In this document: in pieces, positions 62,226 to 64,000 of the stretch
Position numbering within the stretch: the first letter of the stretch is position 1
How the letters are laid out: every line of letters begins with the position of its first letter
Assembly (NCBI GenBank): GCA_002416505.1
Contig: DIAM01000016.1
Location: 62,153-126,152 of the forward strand
Length of the DNA: 64,000 nt
Reading direction: 5' to 3'
Origin: Gammaproteobacteria bacterium UBA5078
GTDB taxonomy: Bacteria; Pseudomonadota; Gammaproteobacteria; Pseudomonadales; Pseudohongiellaceae
Notes under the pieces: generated by a model
The model's database searches: none
The model's input: the letters and a program-made list of their open reading frames with translations, nothing else
Told to the model about the DNA's origin: nothing
Translations under genes and position numbers: made by a program

Positions 62226-63082
62226 CGCTTGAAGAAAGCCGCCAAGGCCTGGCGATCCTCCTCCGTCAACATTGCGGTGTTGTGCTCTATAACAGACTCC
62301 ATCTCTCCCCCGATGTACTCGCCATCAGCCTTCATGCCTAGGAATAGGAAAAAAGCCAGATCATCCTCGCTCCAATTCATTAGACCCGCAGCGTCTATCG
62401 CATCGGCATGGCTCTCCCCGAGGGTAGCCCCCGCAAACTCTTGATCGAGCATTGGAATCCCCAAGCCATTGCGCGGGGTGTGGCATTCACCGCAATGACC
62501 AAGATTGCGTGCCAAATAGGCGCCTCTGTGCACCTTTGGGTCCTCACTAAGCACCGGTTCCGCCTCGCCTGCAACATCTGCCATGACATTCCAGGCCGCG
62601 AGCATCCATCGCTGCAGCCAGACAGGCGTATCGTGAGGTGGGACTCGATTGCTTACGGGATCTACGGAGAGTAGATAGGCACCGATGTCGAGCACATCCT
62701 GATCTGTCATCCCCCCATAAGCGCGGTAGGGAAAGGCCGGAAAATAGAATTGCCCCTGCGGACCTCGACCGTGCTGCAGCGCCAGCAGAAAGTCTTTGCC
62801 CTCCCACCCCCCAATGCCGGTATCCATATCGGGAGTGATGTTAGGAGCATAGAAAGTCCCAAACTCGGAAACCAGCGCCATACCGCCACTTAAACCTTCC
62901 GAGTCCTGCCCTTCATGGCAGCTAATGCAACCGCCGGCATTGATGAGATACGCCCCCCTTTGGATACTCGCCTCGCTTGATTCCAAAGGCATTGTGGCAA
63001 CCGAGGGCAGCCGGAAGAGCCAAACCAATACAACGAGGGCGAGCGCTACTGCGCCTAACCCTATGCTTGTGCGCTTAGTCAT
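62216..63082 (-). CDS. dihaem c-type cytochrome, membrane-anchored
   Basis: 288 residues. An N-terminal span (~8-24, IGLGAVALALVVLVWLF) without a clear cleavage site, so probably an anchor. Two CxxCH haem sites: Cys52-Ile-Ser-Cys55-His56 (AGGCISCHEG) and Cys197-Gly-Glu-Cys200-His201 (GHCGECHTP). Between them is NITPDMDTGIGGWEGKDFLLALQHG, as in cytochrome subunits of alcohol or aldehyde dehydrogenases (AdhB type). It hands electrons from a periplasmic dehydrogenase to the respiratory chain; no dehydrogenase gene is adjacent. Confidence 0.93.
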   Translation of the reverse strand: MTKRTSIGLGAVALALVVLVWLFRLPSVATMPLESSEASIQRGAYLINAGGCISCHEGQDSEGLSGGMALVSEFGTFYAPNITPDMDTGIGGWEGKDFLLALQHGRGPQGQFYFPAFPYRAYGGMTDQDVLDIGAYLLSVDPVSNRVPPHDTPVWLQRWMLAAWNVMADVAGEAEPVLSEDPKVHRGAYLARNLGHCGECHTPRNGLGIPMLDQEFAGATLGESHADAIDAAGLMNWSEDDLAFFLFLGMKADGEYIGGEMESVIEHNTAMLTEEDRQALAAFFKRQR

Positions 63083-63345
63083 AATTTACCTACTGGCTAA
63101 TAACTTTTTATTAATAAATTTGCTGCAAAGTATAACTAAGATAAGGTACAAAGTAGTGTCTACGAACATGCCTAAATGTCACCAAAGCGTTGGTAAAGAG
63201 GCAGATCGGCGATAGCGTAGATAGCTGAGTCTCACCCAAACATCTAGATCTATAGGCGTAAACAACTGAGATTGACAATTCGCAAGGATAAACTGAGAGT
63301 TTCCTGTGAAAATGGACCGACTTAAAAATAATAGAGGATAACGAA

Positions 63346-63936
63346 ATGCGTATCACCACATTACTGACTACCGCCGTCTTGGCCACCTTTGCGTCGGGGT
63401 CCTTGTTGGCGCAATCCACCGAAGAGCTTATCGCTGAGGCTGTACGACCATTGCCCGAAGACTTACGCGCCAATGCCACGGTGTTTCAATACGATCCCGA
63501 ATCGGGTGATCGCATCGTGCTTCGGCAAGGAAACAACCAAGTGGAATGCCAACCCAAAGACGAGGAGGGATTTACTCGTTGCACACCAACTGCCAACGCC
63601 TCGCGTAGCGATATGAGTGCAAAGTTGCGTGCGCAGGGAATGTCCGATGAGGATGTGAGTGCGACACTGGAGACTGCGGAGGGCAGAGGCTTGGTGAATG
63701 CGCGTATCTTCGGCTCTATGAGCTACAGACTATTTGACGAACCCGACCGCATCCAATTGCTTTGGATCATCTCTGTGCCCAACGCCACGCCCGAACAGCT
63801 TGGTATGCCCACTGGCGCACAGCGGGACAATGCACTCGCAGGTCGAGGCACCCCTTGGATGATGAACCCTGGCACTCCTGGGGCGCATCTGATGATCCCT
63901 ATCAACGGTACCGAGCTGTCAAACAAGCCAAAGTAA
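63346..63936 (+). CDS. secreted protein of unknown function
   Basis: 196 residues, signal peptide MRITTLLTTAVLATFASGSLLA. The mature part starts STEELIAEAVRPLPEDLRANATVFQYDP and includes RIVLRQGNNQVECQPKDEEGFTRC, with one Cys pair that may form a disulfide, and a Gly/Pro-rich C-terminal half. No known motif. The ATG has GAGGATAACGAA upstream. Monocistronic, with a terminator 14 bp after its stop. It is not part of the cytochrome genes, which face the other way. Confidence 0.8.
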   Translation: MRITTLLTTAVLATFASGSLLAQSTEELIAEAVRPLPEDLRANATVFQYDPESGDRIVLRQGNNQVECQPKDEEGFTRCTPTANASRSDMSAKLRAQGMSDEDVSATLETAEGRGLVNARIFGSMSYRLFDEPDRIQLLWIISVPNATPEQLGMPTGAQRDNALAGRGTPWMMNPGTPGAHLMIPINGTELSNKPK

Positions 63937-63949
63937 CTGTTTTCCTCAG

Positions 63950-63974
63950 CTCTCTGTTATACGGAGAGTTTTTT
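63950..63974 (+). terminator. weak Rho-independent terminator after the last gene
   Basis: CTCTC (63950-63954) and GAGAG (63964-63968) with a 9-nt loop, then six Ts (63969-63974). Confidence 0.6.
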
Positions 63975-63983
63975 CCGAGGCAT

Positions 63984-64000
63984 AAAAAAACCCCCAAGCA
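63984..64000 (-). terminator. left arm of a terminator cut by the window edge
   Basis: Seven As (63984-63990) followed by CCCCC...: for a minus-strand transcript this would be the 3' arm and U-tract of a terminator, implying a minus-strand gene beyond the edge. Confidence 0.4.

Noticed and set aside
1..64000. search for CRISPR arrays, insertion sequences, integrases, tRNA and rRNA
   Set aside because: Read by eye on both strands; no regular spaced repeats, transposase or integrase motifs, or cloverleaf-like sequences were found.

Overview
The window is chromosomal DNA from a free-living, respiratory, probably aquatic gammaproteobacterium. The evidence is phoB-phoR, pstSCAB-phoU and ppk-ppx grouped together, the modABC, bfr/bfd, ubiC and cysE genes, two TonB-dependent receptors, ETF-ubiquinone oxidoreductase, CaiB-type CoA transferases and c-type cytochromes. 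I cannot name the genus from sequence alone. I see no tRNA, rRNA, insertion sequence, integrase or CRISPR array, and the window reads as core or slow-turnover accessory genome.

Layout. 0-9.7 kb: two secreted proteins of unknown role (the first cut by the window edge), ETF-QO, a TonB receptor, and a cupredoxin / DUF3034-type barrel / truncated-haemoglobin lipoprotein operon facing a secreted methyltransferase. 9.8-20.9 kb: a 58-residue zinc-finger protein, a class III CoA transferase, a nitroreductase, a beta-lactamase-fold hydrolase, a Deg protease, a short CadC-like regulator, a flavin oxidoreductase and an SDR-SDR-acyl-CoA dehydrogenase run. 20.9-23.6 kb: modABC behind a ModE-type operator. 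23.6-31 kb: a CurA-like reductase, an ArgD-like aminotransferase preceded by what looks like an arginine-rich leader peptide and attenuator, a TPR protein, CaiB, ubiC and an OmpA/OprF porin. 31-49.3 kb: a phosphate island (beta-helix protein, TonB receptor, phoBR, porin, pstSCAB-phoU, ppk, ppx). 49.4-57.2 kb: bfr, bfd with a Fur box, a GT39 membrane enzyme, a tandem NTF2-like protein, an orphan MshM/ExeA ATPase, cysE and an EAL-CBS-GGDEF protein. 57.2-64 kb: PIN-PhoH, an FGE-like protein, an NqrB/RnfD-like protein fused to Sel1-like repeats, cytochrome c', a dihaem cytochrome c and a small secreted protein.

How it works together. By eye I find eight promoters with PhoB-type half-sites spaced 11 bp apart. 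In seven, a -10-like hexamer begins exactly 10 nt after the last half-site; the eighth (ppk) is one base off. They lie before the beta-helix gene, the second TonB receptor, phoB, the porin, pstS, pstC (inside the pst operon), ppk and the EAL-CBS-GGDEF gene 6 kb beyond ppx. This suggests one phosphate-starvation programme joining outer-membrane capture (TonB receptor, beta-helix protein, porin), inner-membrane uptake (Pst), polyphosphate metabolism and c-di-GMP signalling. The best candidates for undescribed biology are this Pho-controlled outer-membrane pair, the Pho-c-di-GMP link, the apparently leaderless internal pstC promoter, and the arginine-leader attenuator before the argD-like gene.
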